Shown in pieces: positions 8,420 to 15,932 of a stretch of 64,000 nt of DNA. A program made the translations under genes and the position numbers. Origin of the DNA: Bacilli bacterium (GTDB taxonomy: Bacteria; Bacillota_I; Bacilli_A; ML615J-28; CAG-313); contig JAFTPH010000038.1 in the NCBI GenBank assembly GCA_017463365.1, positions 1 through 64,000 of the forward strand, in the 5' to 3' direction. The stretch's first letter is position 1. Each line of letters begins with the position of its first letter. The notes beneath the pieces were generated by a model that was not told the DNA's origin, did not search any database, and saw only the letters and a program-made list of their open reading frames with translations.

Positions 8420-9088
8420 TTATTTTTCTTCGCTTATTCGTTTTTCAATATAAGCTGGCATTTTACTAACTGTATTCTTCGCCAAACCTTTTAAATCAAA
8501 TAAATAAACAAACTCTTTAATTTCTTTTATTTCTTTATCATTATAATCATACATTTTTAAGAAGTTCTCAATAAACTTGTCCACTTTTACTTTCATAGTA
8601 AAAAACATATCACATTTTCTAGCTAAATAACTTCTCACAATTCCCGCAGAAGATAGTTCTAAACAATAAAAATCTATTGTATCATAATTTGGTAATTTCT
8701 CTTTAAATACTTTTTCTAACTTTTTCGTTAAAGTTATATGAATAATATTACTACTTCTTTCCATTGAATATGCGACATTATACATTTCTCGTAATTCTTC
8801 ATTACATTCAGCCATATATAATTGTAATACTTTCTCTGTAATATATTTTTTTACAGGATCACTTGTTTTACTGTCTATTTCTTCTTCAATAACTTTAGCT
8901 TGTTTATCTAAGATATAAGTTACAATTTCACATACAAGGTTTTCTTTATATCCTAAAGCGTGCATTATTGATCCATAATTAATACCACTTTCTTTTTCAA
9001 TTTTTCTAATTGAACTTTTTTCATATCCTAATGAAAAAAATAGTTTGGTTGCGGTTATAAGTATTTTCTTCTTTAAACCCTTATCCAT
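8420..9088 (-). CDS. TetR/AcrR-family transcriptional regulator
   Basis: A 222-residue regulator with an N-terminal TetR helix-turn-helix at about 8-55 (ILITATKLFFSLGYEKSSIRKI, then SGINYGSIMHALGYKENLV) and a helical ligand-binding domain after it. The ATG at 9088 has the strong site GGAGG seven bases upstream. Its promoter overlaps an imperfect palindrome (9102-9135), so it probably represses itself. No efflux pump or enzyme gene adjoins it, so its other target and its ligand are unknown. Confidence 0.88.
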   Translation of the reverse strand: MDKGLKKKILITATKLFFSLGYEKSSIRKIEKESGINYGSIMHALGYKENLVCEIVTYILDKQAKVIEEEIDSKTSDPVKKYITEKVLQLYMAECNEELREMYNVAYSMERSSNIIHITLTKKLEKVFKEKLPNYDTIDFYCLELSSAGIVRSYLARKCDMFFTMKVKVDKFIENFLKMYDYNDKEIKEIKEFVYLFDLKGLAKNTVSKMPAYIEKRISEEK

Positions 9089-9101
9089 TTTATACCTCCG
9101 G

Positions 9102-9135
9102 TATCGAATGATATATTTAAAAATATATCACGATA
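9102..9135. promoter_or_regulatory. Operator palindrome of the TetR gene
   Basis: Half-sites TATCG-(AA)-TGATATATTT and AAATATATCA-CGATA face each other around AA. The two arms match over 15 positions apart from a two-base insertion in the left arm. It lies between the -10 box and the ribosome binding site, the usual place for autorepression. Confidence 0.65.
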
Positions 9136-9137
9136 TG

Positions 9138-9166
9138 ATTATATTATATTTGATACTGTATGTCAA
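9138..9166 (-). promoter_or_regulatory. Consensus promoter of the TetR gene
   Basis: TTGACA (9161-9166), a 17-base spacer and TATAAT (9138-9143) on the minus strand match the sigma-A consensus exactly. A second overlapping TATAAT lies five bases upstream of the first. The operator follows at once. Confidence 0.85.
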
Positions 9167-9171
9167 CTAAA

Positions 9172-9202
9172 ATAATAAAAACCCTTAAAAATTTTAAGGG
9201 CT
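9172..9202 (-). terminator. Terminator after the CotD-like gene
   Basis: Stem CCCTTAAAA / TTTTAAGGG (9182-9190 with 9192-9200), then TTTTTATTATTTT on the minus strand. The stem starts within two bases of the stop codon at 9202. Confidence 0.8.
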
Positions 9203-9486
9203 TATCTTTGATTATTACATGGATCTTCATTAATATGAACTTCACTACATGTATATTTAGGGATGAAACAATTTTCTGTAATATAGTGATGAACAACTTT
9301 AGTATGATAGTTGTGAATATATGGTTGTCTTGTAATATGGTATTGATCAATTACTTCTTCACTACATGTTACAATTGGGTTACATTCTTTATATGTTGTA
9401 GGGTAATTATTGTTTTTTTTGCAGCCGCATCCACTATTTTGATTTTGTTGTGTTTGGTTTTGATCATTATTTAAGAAGTTAAACAT
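9202..9486 (-). CDS. Small Cys/His-rich protein resembling spore coat protein CotD
   Basis: A 94-residue protein with an Asn/Gln-rich N-terminus, a GCGCKK cluster at about 19-24, and a His/Tyr/Cys-rich second half ([43 protein letters not shown]). Spaced His and Cys residues of this type are typical of CotD-family coat proteins, but at this length the resemblance is weak. The start has the near-perfect site AAAGGAGG, and a dedicated terminator marks it as a real gene. No other sporulation gene is in the window. Alternatives are a metal-binding or surface protein. Confidence 0.5.
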   Translation of the reverse strand: MFNFLNNDQNQTQQNQNSGCGCKKNNNYPTTYKECNPIVTCSEEVIDQYHITRQPYIHNYHTKVVHHYITENCFIPKYTCSEVHINEDPCNNQR

Positions 9487-9580
9487 TATTGCACCTCCTT
9501 TGTACTATATTATATAAATTTAACTCTTTATTGGTATGTGTTAAAGCCAAAAATTTTCACTTTTCGACTCATCTATTATT

Positions 9581-9586
9581 TATAAT
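9581..9586 (+). promoter_or_regulatory. -10 element of the clpP promoter
   Basis: TATAAT lies 23 bases upstream of the clpP start. I see no good -35 at normal spacing and no convincing CtsR heptad repeat. Confidence 0.5.
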
Positions 9587-9608
9587 ATTAGGTATAGGAG
9601 GTATAAGT

Positions 9609-10211
9609 ATGTATTTAACACCCATTGTTATTGAACAAACCCCAAGAGGAGAGCGTAGTTTCGATATATATTCGCGTCTTTTAGAAGATCGGATTATTTT
9701 AGTTTTTGGAGAAATTAACACTTCTTTATCCGCATCAGTTATTGCCCAAATGTTGTATTTAGAAAGTGTTGATAAAGAAAAAGACATTTATTTGTATATC
9801 AATTCCCCCGGTGGAGAGGTTACCGCAGGGTTTGCGGTATACGACGTTATGAATTATATTAAACCTAAAGTTGTAACCATTGGTATGGGTCTATGTGCTA
9901 GTATGGGAGCATTTTTATTATCTAGTGGAGCCAAAGGATCAAGGTTTGCTTTAGAAAATTCCAAAATCATGATTCATCAACCACTTGGATCATCTAATGG
10001 TCAGGCAACAGATATGATGATTGTAGCTGAAGAAATTATTAAAACTAAACAAAAACTAAATGAAATTTTAGCTTTTAATACTAGTCAACCACTTAAAAAA
10101 ATAGCTAAAGATGTTGAGCGTGATTATTATCTAACTGCTCGCGATGCTTTAGCTTATGGTTTAATTGATAAAATTTTAACTAATAATTTAAATACCAATC
10201 AGGATAACTAG
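9609..10211 (+). CDS. clpP: ATP-dependent Clp protease proteolytic subunit
   Basis: Serine peptidase that forms the Clp proteolytic barrel and degrades proteins fed to it by Clp ATPases. The 200-residue protein has the family length and its triad: Ser98 (GLCASMGAF), His123 (IMIHQPLG) and Asp172 (ERDYYLTA), plus the substrate groove [14 protein letters not shown] 9609 follows TAGGAGG; the frame is open 120 bases upstream, but that part lacks a ribosome site and does not look like ClpP. Its last 32 bases overlap the end of the convergent rluA-like gene. Confidence 0.97.
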   Translation: MYLTPIVIEQTPRGERSFDIYSRLLEDRIILVFGEINTSLSASVIAQMLYLESVDKEKDIYLYINSPGGEVTAGFAVYDVMNYIKPKVVTIGMGLCASMGAFLLSSGAKGSRFALENSKIMIHQPLGSSNGQATDMMIVAEEIIKTKQKLNEILAFNTSQPLKKIAKDVERDYYLTARDALAYGLIDKILTNNLNTNQDN

Positions 10212-11028
10212 TAATAGTTATCTTTTTATTTGTAATTGGATGAATAAACTCAAAATAATAACTATGTAATTTTAAATCAACACCTGTATCTTTACCATAT
10301 AATTTATCACCAATAATTGGATATAAGAAACTACTAAAATGAAGTCTTAATTGATGCGTTTTACCTGTTACTAAAGTTGCTTCTATCAAAGTCGTAAAAT
10401 CTTTTGATTTTAGCACTTTATAAATTGTTTTGCTGTTAGTCATATCATCTGTAATAATTCGTTTAATCGCGCTATTTGGGTCTTTTTTAATACCTGAAGA
10501 GATAACTCCATCTTTTTCTACAATACCATCAACAATTAATAAATACTTTTTTAAAAGACGCGCATCTTTCATCAGAGTTGTTGTATATGTATCTTTACTT
10601 AAAACAATAATACCGCTAGTAGCATAATCTAAACGATTTACAAAGTGAATGCCTGAGGCAATTCCTTTTTTCTTGTAATAGGCCATTACAAAGTTCGCAA
10701 GTGATGAATCAAAATGTTTTTTAGTTGGTATACATGCAAGATTACTAACTTTATCAATAATTAATAAATAACTGTCTTCATATAAAATTTTAAAATCTTG
10801 ATTAATTGGCGTAATATTATCATTTTCTAAATCAATAGGAATAATTACCTCTAATATATCTTCATTTTTAAGCAAATAATAATTATATACTGCTTGATCA
10901 TTAACAAAATAGCGAATTGATTGTTTATTTATAAATGTTAATAATGCAGAAGGTAATTTATCACTTAAATATTCTTTGATCATTACTTGTTGATTATCCT
11001 CTAATTTAATATTATATCTTTTTATCAT
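10180..11028 (-). CDS. RluA-family RNA pseudouridine synthase
   Basis: Isomerises specific uridines in rRNA or tRNA. The 282-residue protein has an S4-like N-terminal part (about 12-65) and the RluA catalytic domain (about 80-280) with [20 protein letters not shown], where Asp134 is the expected catalytic aspartate, and [10 protein letters not shown] near 222. The start at 11028 has GGAGG. The target uridines cannot be told from the sequence. The 3' end overlaps clpP by 32 bases in convergent orientation. Confidence 0.9.
   Translation of the reverse strand: MIKRYNIKLEDNQQVMIKEYLSDKLPSALLTFINKQSIRYFVNDQAVYNYYLLKNEDILEVIIPIDLENDNITPINQDFKILYEDSYLLIIDKVSNLACIPTKKHFDSSLANFVMAYYKKKGIASGIHFVNRLDYATSGIIVLSKDTYTTTLMKDARLLKKYLLIVDGIVEKDGVISSGIKKDPNSAIKRIITDDMTNSKTIYKVLKSKDFTTLIEATLVTGKTHQLRLHFSSFLYPIIGDKLYGKDTGVDLKLHSYYFEFIHPITNKKITITSYPDWYLNY
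10203..10228 (+). terminator. clpP terminator lying inside the convergent gene's coding sequence
   Basis: GATAACTA-GTAA-TAGTTATC followed by TTTTTA on the plus strand, beginning eight bases before the clpP stop codon ends. The same bases encode the C-terminus of the minus-strand pseudouridine synthase. Confidence 0.65.
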
Positions 11029-11103
11029 TATATTACCTCCAATATATATTTTAACATATTATCCGAAAATATTATTTTTTATAAATAATTTTTCGCATTT
11101 TAT

Positions 11104-11131
11104 TTGCTTTTTTTTGTTAATAGTGTATAAT
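11104..11131 (+). promoter_or_regulatory. Promoter of the CYTH gene
   Basis: TTGCTT (11104-11109), a 16-base spacer and TATAAT (11126-11131), followed after 20 bases by the ribosome binding site. Confidence 0.6.
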
Positions 11132-11160
11132 ACTACTAGTATAAAGAATAGGTGATTATT

Positions 11161-11724
11161 ATGGCAAATGATTTAGTTACGTTTAAAACTTTATTATCAA
11201 AAGGGGAATATTCTAGACTAGCAAAATTATACTCTGACAAACCATCTAACTTACAAACAAATTATTATTTTGATACTAGTCGTTTTACTCTTAAAGCAGC
11301 TGAAGTTGTTTTACGTGTTAGAAAACGTGATGAATATGAACTTACTTTAAGACGTAAAAAAGGTTACAATAAAATTGAAATTACTAATATCATTACTGAA
11401 GAAGAATTTAATGAATTTGTCCAAACAGGTAAAATTCCTTCTTTAGAAATTGAATCAGAAATTGGCGAATTAATTAAAGGTCAAACTCTTGTAAATTATA
11501 TGAGTTTATCAACACTAAGAATTTTCTTCCCATATGAAATTGGAAATGTTGCGATTGACAAATGTGAATATTTAGGTGTTACTGATTATGAACTCGAATA
11601 TTCTTCACCAACATATGATTTAGGTAAAAAGAATTTTGTTGAACTTGTTAAATCCTTAGGTATTATTTACAAAAAGAGTGAAGCAAAAATTAAACGCGCA
11701 TACAATCAATTAAAAAATATGTAG
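11161..11724 (+). CDS. CYTH-domain protein (YjbK-like)
   Basis: A 187-residue protein of the CYTH / triphosphate tunnel metalloenzyme fold. It shows FKTLLSKGEYSRL, NYYFDTSRFTL, VVLRVRKRDEYELTLRRKK and VAIDKCEYLGVTDYELEY, the order seen in YjbK-like proteins. The acidic residues of the N-terminal ExExK signature appear to be missing: the aligned stretch reads LVTFK. Catalysis is therefore uncertain, although the basic tunnel residues remain. ATG 11161 has AGGTG at good spacing. In Firmicutes such proteins often accompany (p)ppGpp or NAD kinase genes, but here it stands alone with its own promoter and terminator. Confidence 0.82.
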   Translation: MANDLVTFKTLLSKGEYSRLAKLYSDKPSNLQTNYYFDTSRFTLKAAEVVLRVRKRDEYELTLRRKKGYNKIEITNIITEEEFNEFVQTGKIPSLEIESEIGELIKGQTLVNYMSLSTLRIFFPYEIGNVAIDKCEYLGVTDYELEYSSPTYDLGKKNFVELVKSLGIIYKKSEAKIKRAYNQLKNM

Positions 11725-11747
11725 TAGAATTTCTACTACATTTTTTA
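11720..11747 (+). terminator. Terminator of the CYTH gene
   Basis: TGTAGTAG / CTACTACA stem followed by TTTTTT. The stem includes the TAG stop codon at 11722. Confidence 0.85.
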
Positions 11748-11750
11748 TAT

Positions 11751-11783
11751 TAAAAAGTGGTCTAGAAGAAATCTTCTAGACCT
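11751..11783 (-). terminator. Terminator of spx
   Basis: Stem GGTCTAGAAGA / TCTTCTAGACC (11759-11782) followed on the minus strand by ACTTTTT. It lies seven bases past the spx stop. Confidence 0.85.
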
Positions 11784-11789
11784 TTATTT

Positions 11790-12197
11790 TTAATTACTTG
11801 TGTCTCCATCCTTATCAAAACTACTGAAACATTCTCGGTTTCTTAATTCCTTTGGTAGAAAAATCGTGATGTCTTCATTATTGTAACCAACTTGTAATTC
11901 ATTTTCGTTTATAATGATAGGGCGTTTTAAAACGCTAGGATTTTCTATAATAAAATCTACTAATTCTTGAATTGTCATAGTATCTGGTTCTAAATGTTTT
12001 TCTTTAAAAACCTTAGAACGGGTAGAAATAATATCGTCAAAACCATTTTCGCTATTGGCTAACATTTTAAATATATCCTCTTTACTTAGCTTAATGCTAA
12101 AGATATTCTTTTCAGAATAAGGAATTTTGTACTGGTCAAACCATTTTTTAGCCTTTCGGCAAGAAGCACAGCTTGGCGTTGTATAAATCTGAATCAT
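11790..12197 (-). CDS. spx: Spx/ArsC-family regulatory protein
   Basis: A 135-residue thioredoxin-fold regulator. In Bacillus, Spx binds the RNA polymerase alpha C-terminal domain under thiol stress and is degraded by ClpXP; clpP lies 2 kb away. The redox motif is CASC near residue 10, followed by RKAKKWFDQY. KRPIIINENELQVGYN matches the conserved RPI segment, and the C-terminus keeps the FLPKEL element. I chose ATG 12197 with GGAGGTG seven bases upstream; the frame runs seven codons further without a ribosome site. The alternative, an arsenate reductase-like paralogue, is less likely given the tail. Confidence 0.88.
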   Translation of the reverse strand: MIQIYTTPSCASCRKAKKWFDQYKIPYSEKNIFSIKLSKEDIFKMLANSENGFDDIISTRSKVFKEKHLEPDTMTIQELVDFIIENPSVLKRPIIINENELQVGYNNEDITIFLPKELRNRECFSSFDKDGDTSN

Positions 12198-12253
12198 ATT
12201 TATCACCTCCAAGTACATCTACTGATATAAACACAAATTTAATATTTCACTTT

Positions 12254-12282
12254 ATTTTAACACATATTTTTGTATTTTTCAA
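12254..12282 (-). promoter_or_regulatory. spx promoter
   Basis: TTGAAA (12277-12282), a 17-base spacer and TAAAAT (12254-12259) preceded by TGT, giving an extended -10 on the minus strand. Confidence 0.7.
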
Positions 12283-12312
12283 TACTAAATTCGAAAAATT
12301 ATTATTTTTTTA

Positions 12313-12699
12313 CTATTTATAATACAGCATTAACATTAACAATGACATTAACAAGAAGAATATTCCACTGATAAGGAATGATGAAAATCCTGTTTTTTTC
12401 TCAGATTTAGCAACAACATAATCGTAGTATGTTTCATATTTTCTTTCGTTCTTACGTCTGAACCAATTTATGAACATTGTGGTACCATACACAATCATGT
12501 CGAATGCTCCTTCATTGGAACATATAATTAACAGACCGATTCCGGTAATTACTACTCCTACGATGAAGAAGGCATCACATAAAACATGGAATACTTCTTG
12601 TTCGGTACTTTTATCAAATATACCTCTCATCATTGAGATAAAAAGTGTACATAATAATCCAATACCTATTGTAATTAAAATTTCTTTTACCTTTTTCAT
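12313..12699 (-). CDS. Small membrane protein at the end of the opp operon (DUF3899-like)
   Basis: A 128-residue protein with two hydrophobic helices near the N-terminus (ILITIGIGLLCTLFISMM; VLCDAFFIVGVVITGIGLLII), a central cytoplasmic segment rich in Arg/Lys (FRRKNERKYETYYDYV) and a C-terminal helix (LISGIFFLLMSLLMLMLYY). It resembles DUF3899 proteins, which are uncharacterised. ATG 12699 begins one base after the oppF stop, so it is co-translated. A longer TTG start overlapping oppF is possible but less likely. It may assist the oligopeptide importer, but nothing in the sequence proves that. Confidence 0.65.
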   Translation of the reverse strand: MKKVKEILITIGIGLLCTLFISMMRGIFDKSTEQEVFHVLCDAFFIVGVVITGIGLLIICSNEGAFDMIVYGTTMFINWFRRKNERKYETYYDYVVAKSEKKTGFSSFLISGIFFLLMSLLMLMLYYK

Positions 12700-12700
12700 T

Positions 12701-13780
12701 TTATTTAGTTTCTTCGCATTCTTTTTGGTATCTTTCAAATTCTTCAGTATTACATAATACGAAGTGTCCAGGATATACTTCCCTCATTGTTGGAGCTTCA
12801 CTAGAGTAATCATGATCTAACATTGGATTATAAGTTACTCTCTTACGGTTCTTTTCTGTAATTGGATCTGGAACCGGAATAGCTGATAATAATGATCTAG
12901 TATATGGATGGAATGGGTGTTTAAATAATTCATCACTTGTAGCAAGTTCTACAATCTTACCAAAATACATAACCGCAATACGATCTGAGAAGTATTTAAC
13001 AACGGCTAAGTCATGGGCAATGAATAAAATAGTTAATCCCATTTTTTCACTTAATTCATGTAATAAGTTGATAACTTGTGCTTGAATTGATACGTCTAAC
13101 GCTGAAATAGGTTCATCGGCAATAATTAATTCAGGATTCATAATGATTGCACGAGCGATACCGATACGTTGACGTTGTCCTCCTGAGAATTCATGAGGAT
13201 AACGAGAAGCATGTTCTTGAACAAGTCCTACTGTATCTAAGATTTTGTACACTTGTTGATCAATGTAATCTTTATCTTTGATACCACGAATAATTAATCC
13301 TTCTGCGATAATATCACGAACTGTCATACGTGGGTCAAGAGAGGCAATTGGATCTTGGAAGATCATTTGGATTTCATTAATTAAGTTATTACCTTTATTA
13401 GTACGTCTCCATTTTTTATGGTCAGCTTTGGCCATTTCAATTTCAACTTTATTTGCTTCATAAATTTCAACAAATTGTTCTTCAGTAATTAAACCTTCTT
13501 TTAAATCCTTTTTAGCTTTGGCAATAGCATCTTTATAACTACGAGTACCAGCACAAATTCTTTCACCCTTGTAATATACAGATCCACCTGTGATATCATA
13601 AAGTCTAATAATTGAACGTCCTGTTGTAGTTTTTCCACAACCAGATTCACCAACTAAACCAAAAACTTCACCTTTGTAAACTTCAAAGCTTACTTTATCA
13701 ACGGCTCTGTTTTCATATTTACCTGATTTAAAATATTGTTGAAGATTTTCGACTTTTAATAATACTTCTTTATTTTCCAT
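12701..13780 (-). CDS. oppF: Oligopeptide ABC transporter ATP-binding protein OppF, with a 55-residue insertion
   Basis: One of two ATPases driving oligopeptide import. Walker A is GESGCGKT (residues about 44-51 from ATG 13780), the Q-loop is IFQDP, the signature is EFSGGQRQRIGIARA, Walker B is LIIADEP and the H-loop is FIAHDLAV. The C-terminal HPFHPYTRSLLSAIPVPDP region is the oligopeptide-transporter tail. A charged helical insertion (SYKDAIAKAKKDLKEGLITE and onward, about 55 residues) sits between Walker A and the Q-loop; most OppF lack it. ATG 13780 lies one base after the oppD stop. Final protein 359 residues. Confidence 0.95.
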   Translation of the reverse strand: MENKEVLLKVENLQQYFKSGKYENRAVDKVSFEVYKGEVFGLVGESGCGKTTTGRSIIRLYDITGGSVYYKGERICAGTRSYKDAIAKAKKDLKEGLITEEQFVEIYEANKVEIEMAKADHKKWRRTNKGNNLINEIQMIFQDPIASLDPRMTVRDIIAEGLIIRGIKDKDYIDQQVYKILDTVGLVQEHASRYPHEFSGGQRQRIGIARAIIMNPELIIADEPISALDVSIQAQVINLLHELSEKMGLTILFIAHDLAVVKYFSDRIAVMYFGKIVELATSDELFKHPFHPYTRSLLSAIPVPDPITEKNRKRVTYNPMLDHDYSSEAPTMREVYPGHFVLCNTEEFERYQKECEETK

Positions 13781-13781
13781 A

Positions 13782-15929
13782 TTATTCACGTCCTTTCTTC
13801 ATACGATTAATACGTTCTTGAATAATTTTTGGCATTTCAACTTTTGGTGCATTAGGGTGTAATAACCAAGTTGCAGCAAAGTGAGTGTCAGTAATTTCAA
13901 ACATCGGTGGTTCAAGTTCGAAGTCAATATCTAAGGCATATTTATTTCTCGCAGCAAATGCATCTCCTTTTGGAGGATAGATCATGTTTGGTGGAGTACC
14001 AGGAATTGATTCTAATCTTTCTGATGTTTCTAAGTCAGGCATACTACTTAATAACGCCCAAGTGTATGGATGAGCAGGTTCGTAGAATACATCTTCTGAT
14101 GTTCCGTATTCAACAATCTTACCAGCATACATTACACCGATTCTATCAGCCATATTAGCAACTACCCCTAAGTTATGAGTAATGAAGATAACTGATAAAT
14201 TACGATCTTTCTTAATTTGATTAATTAATTCAAGGATTTGAGCTTGAATAGTAACGTCTAAGGCAGTAGTAGGTTCGTCACAGATTAAGATATCAGGGTT
14301 AGCTGATAACGCAATCGCAATAACAATTCTTTGTCTCATACCACCTGAGAATTCAAATGGATATTGATTGAAACGAATTTTTGGTTCTGGGATACCTACT
14401 TCTTCCATTAATTTAATTGCTTTTGCTTTAGCAATTTGTTTTGTCATTTTAACAACAAGTTTTGATGCTTGTTCTTTTAAGTAATCAATTACATCAATTA
14501 CTTTTTCATTGATACTGAATACAGATTCTGTTTCAATATCTTTTAAATAACTATCTTTTAAGTGTTTTAACACTTTGCAGATGTTTTCTAATTTTAAATC
14601 TAAATCAACTACGATTTGTGGTTTTAATACCCAATCAGGAGATTTTCCACTATCAATTAATTTTTGATATTTAGCTTGGTTCTTTAAATAGATTTTTTCT
14701 TCAATAGGGTTTCTCTTAACACCATTGAAGTATTCACGAATTGAACCTTCAATTGCTGAATGGAATACATATTCAGTACTGTTTTTCTTAATAATTAAGC
14801 GGTCAATTGCAGAATCTACTTTTTGAACTAATGGCTTAACGATTTCTTTTGATTTTTTCTCATTAATTTCACCATTTTCAAAATAAGCTAAAACTTCATC
14901 AATTAAAGGCAATGTTTCTTTCTTAATTCTCATTGATTCTTCATGTGAATACTTAACACCTTTTTCAGCCATTTTAATAAAATCTAACATAAAGTTTTCA
15001 TCTAAGTAATCACGAGTCATCTTATTCATTTCAGAAACATTAATAGAATCTAGATTTACTTCTGGATTTTTAAGTTTGTAATAACCTAATGTAAAGAAGT
15101 TAGGTTTTTCTTGTTTTAATGCTTCTTCAGCAAGTTTATCAACAGAAGAAACTAATTCAATAATTTCAGCACTATTTTCTAAATATTTAACACTTGTTAA
15201 TTCAGTTAATTTTGTGATATAGTTTTGCACATCAACTGAATCAGCAATTACATAAGGATGAATAGATTCAGTTAAAAGTTTTAAAATAGATTTTAATTCA
15301 TTAACTAAATCAACTTTAACATTCTTTTTAAGTAATAATACTAAGTTTTCAGCATCTACTTCAAGTTGTGTTGCTTGTCCATATGCATCATTAAATAATT
15401 CTTCGATTTTTGTACTTTCAATACAGAAACTATCAAATTCTTTTATATTAGCTTCAACTGTCGCTGCATTATTTTCTCCATATTGAGTATCATAAGCATT
15501 AATTTTTTCACCTAATAATTTTAATAAACCATTAAAGGCGTTTTTCGCATTTTTCTTACCTGTTTTTGCTTTTAAGATCATTGCTTCAGTTAATTGTTGT
15601 CCAACTCTCATGATTGGATTTAAACTTGACATTGGATCTTGGAAGATCATTGCGATTTTATCACCACGAATTTTGTGGTAATCTTCTTCTGAGATTTTTA
15701 ATAAATCTTGTCCATCATATAGGATTTCTCCGCCTTCAACAATTGAGTTCCCAGCTAAGATACCCATGATAGCTTTACTTGTAACTGATTTCCCTGAACC
15801 AGACTCACCAACGATAGCTAATGTTTCACCTTTGTATAAGTCAAATGAAATATTACGTACGGCTTTAACAATACCACCTTGAGTACGGAATGATATTTGT
15901 AGATTTTTAACTTCTAATTTTTTATCCAT
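13782..15929 (-). CDS. oppD: Oligopeptide ABC transporter ATP-binding protein OppD with a ~370-residue insertion
   Basis: The second ATPase of the importer, 715 residues, about twice the usual 330-360. The core is intact: Walker A GESGSGKS (41-48), Q-loop IFQDPMSSLNP (Gln97), signature FEFSGGMRQR (about 525-533), Walker B LICDEP (548-553), H-loop ITHN (His585) and the ITDTHFAATWLLHPNAPKVE tail. Between about 120 and 495, in the helical subdomain before the signature, lies a long, mostly helical, Lys/Glu-rich insertion with no family I recognise. The flanking motifs keep frame, so it is not a sequencing artefact. It may contact OppF, the permeases or a regulatory partner. Confidence 0.93.
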   Translation of the reverse strand: MDKKLEVKNLQISFRTQGGIVKAVRNISFDLYKGETLAIVGESGSGKSVTSKAIMGILAGNSIVEGGEILYDGQDLLKISEEDYHKIRGDKIAMIFQDPMSSLNPIMRVGQQLTEAMILKAKTGKKNAKNAFNGLLKLLGEKINAYDTQYGENNAATVEANIKEFDSFCIESTKIEELFNDAYGQATQLEVDAENLVLLLKKNVKVDLVNELKSILKLLTESIHPYVIADSVDVQNYITKLTELTSVKYLENSAEIIELVSSVDKLAEEALKQEKPNFFTLGYYKLKNPEVNLDSINVSEMNKMTRDYLDENFMLDFIKMAEKGVKYSHEESMRIKKETLPLIDEVLAYFENGEINEKKSKEIVKPLVQKVDSAIDRLIIKKNSTEYVFHSAIEGSIREYFNGVKRNPIEEKIYLKNQAKYQKLIDSGKSPDWVLKPQIVVDLDLKLENICKVLKHLKDSYLKDIETESVFSINEKVIDVIDYLKEQASKLVVKMTKQIAKAKAIKLMEEVGIPEPKIRFNQYPFEFSGGMRQRIVIAIALSANPDILICDEPTTALDVTIQAQILELINQIKKDRNLSVIFITHNLGVVANMADRIGVMYAGKIVEYGTSEDVFYEPAHPYTWALLSSMPDLETSERLESIPGTPPNMIYPPKGDAFAARNKYALDIDFELEPPMFEITDTHFAATWLLHPNAPKVEMPKIIQERINRMKKGRE

Positions 15930-15932
15930 AAA

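Noticed and set aside
9541-9570. CtsR operator upstream of clpP
   Set aside because: Only fragments such as AGTCGAA and TGAAAA resemble the heptad; the tandem repeat with correct spacing is absent.
11790-12197. Arsenate reductase for the Spx-like gene
   Set aside because: The CxxC at the N-terminus, the KRPI-ELQVGYN segment and the Spx-type tail fit Spx better than ArsC.
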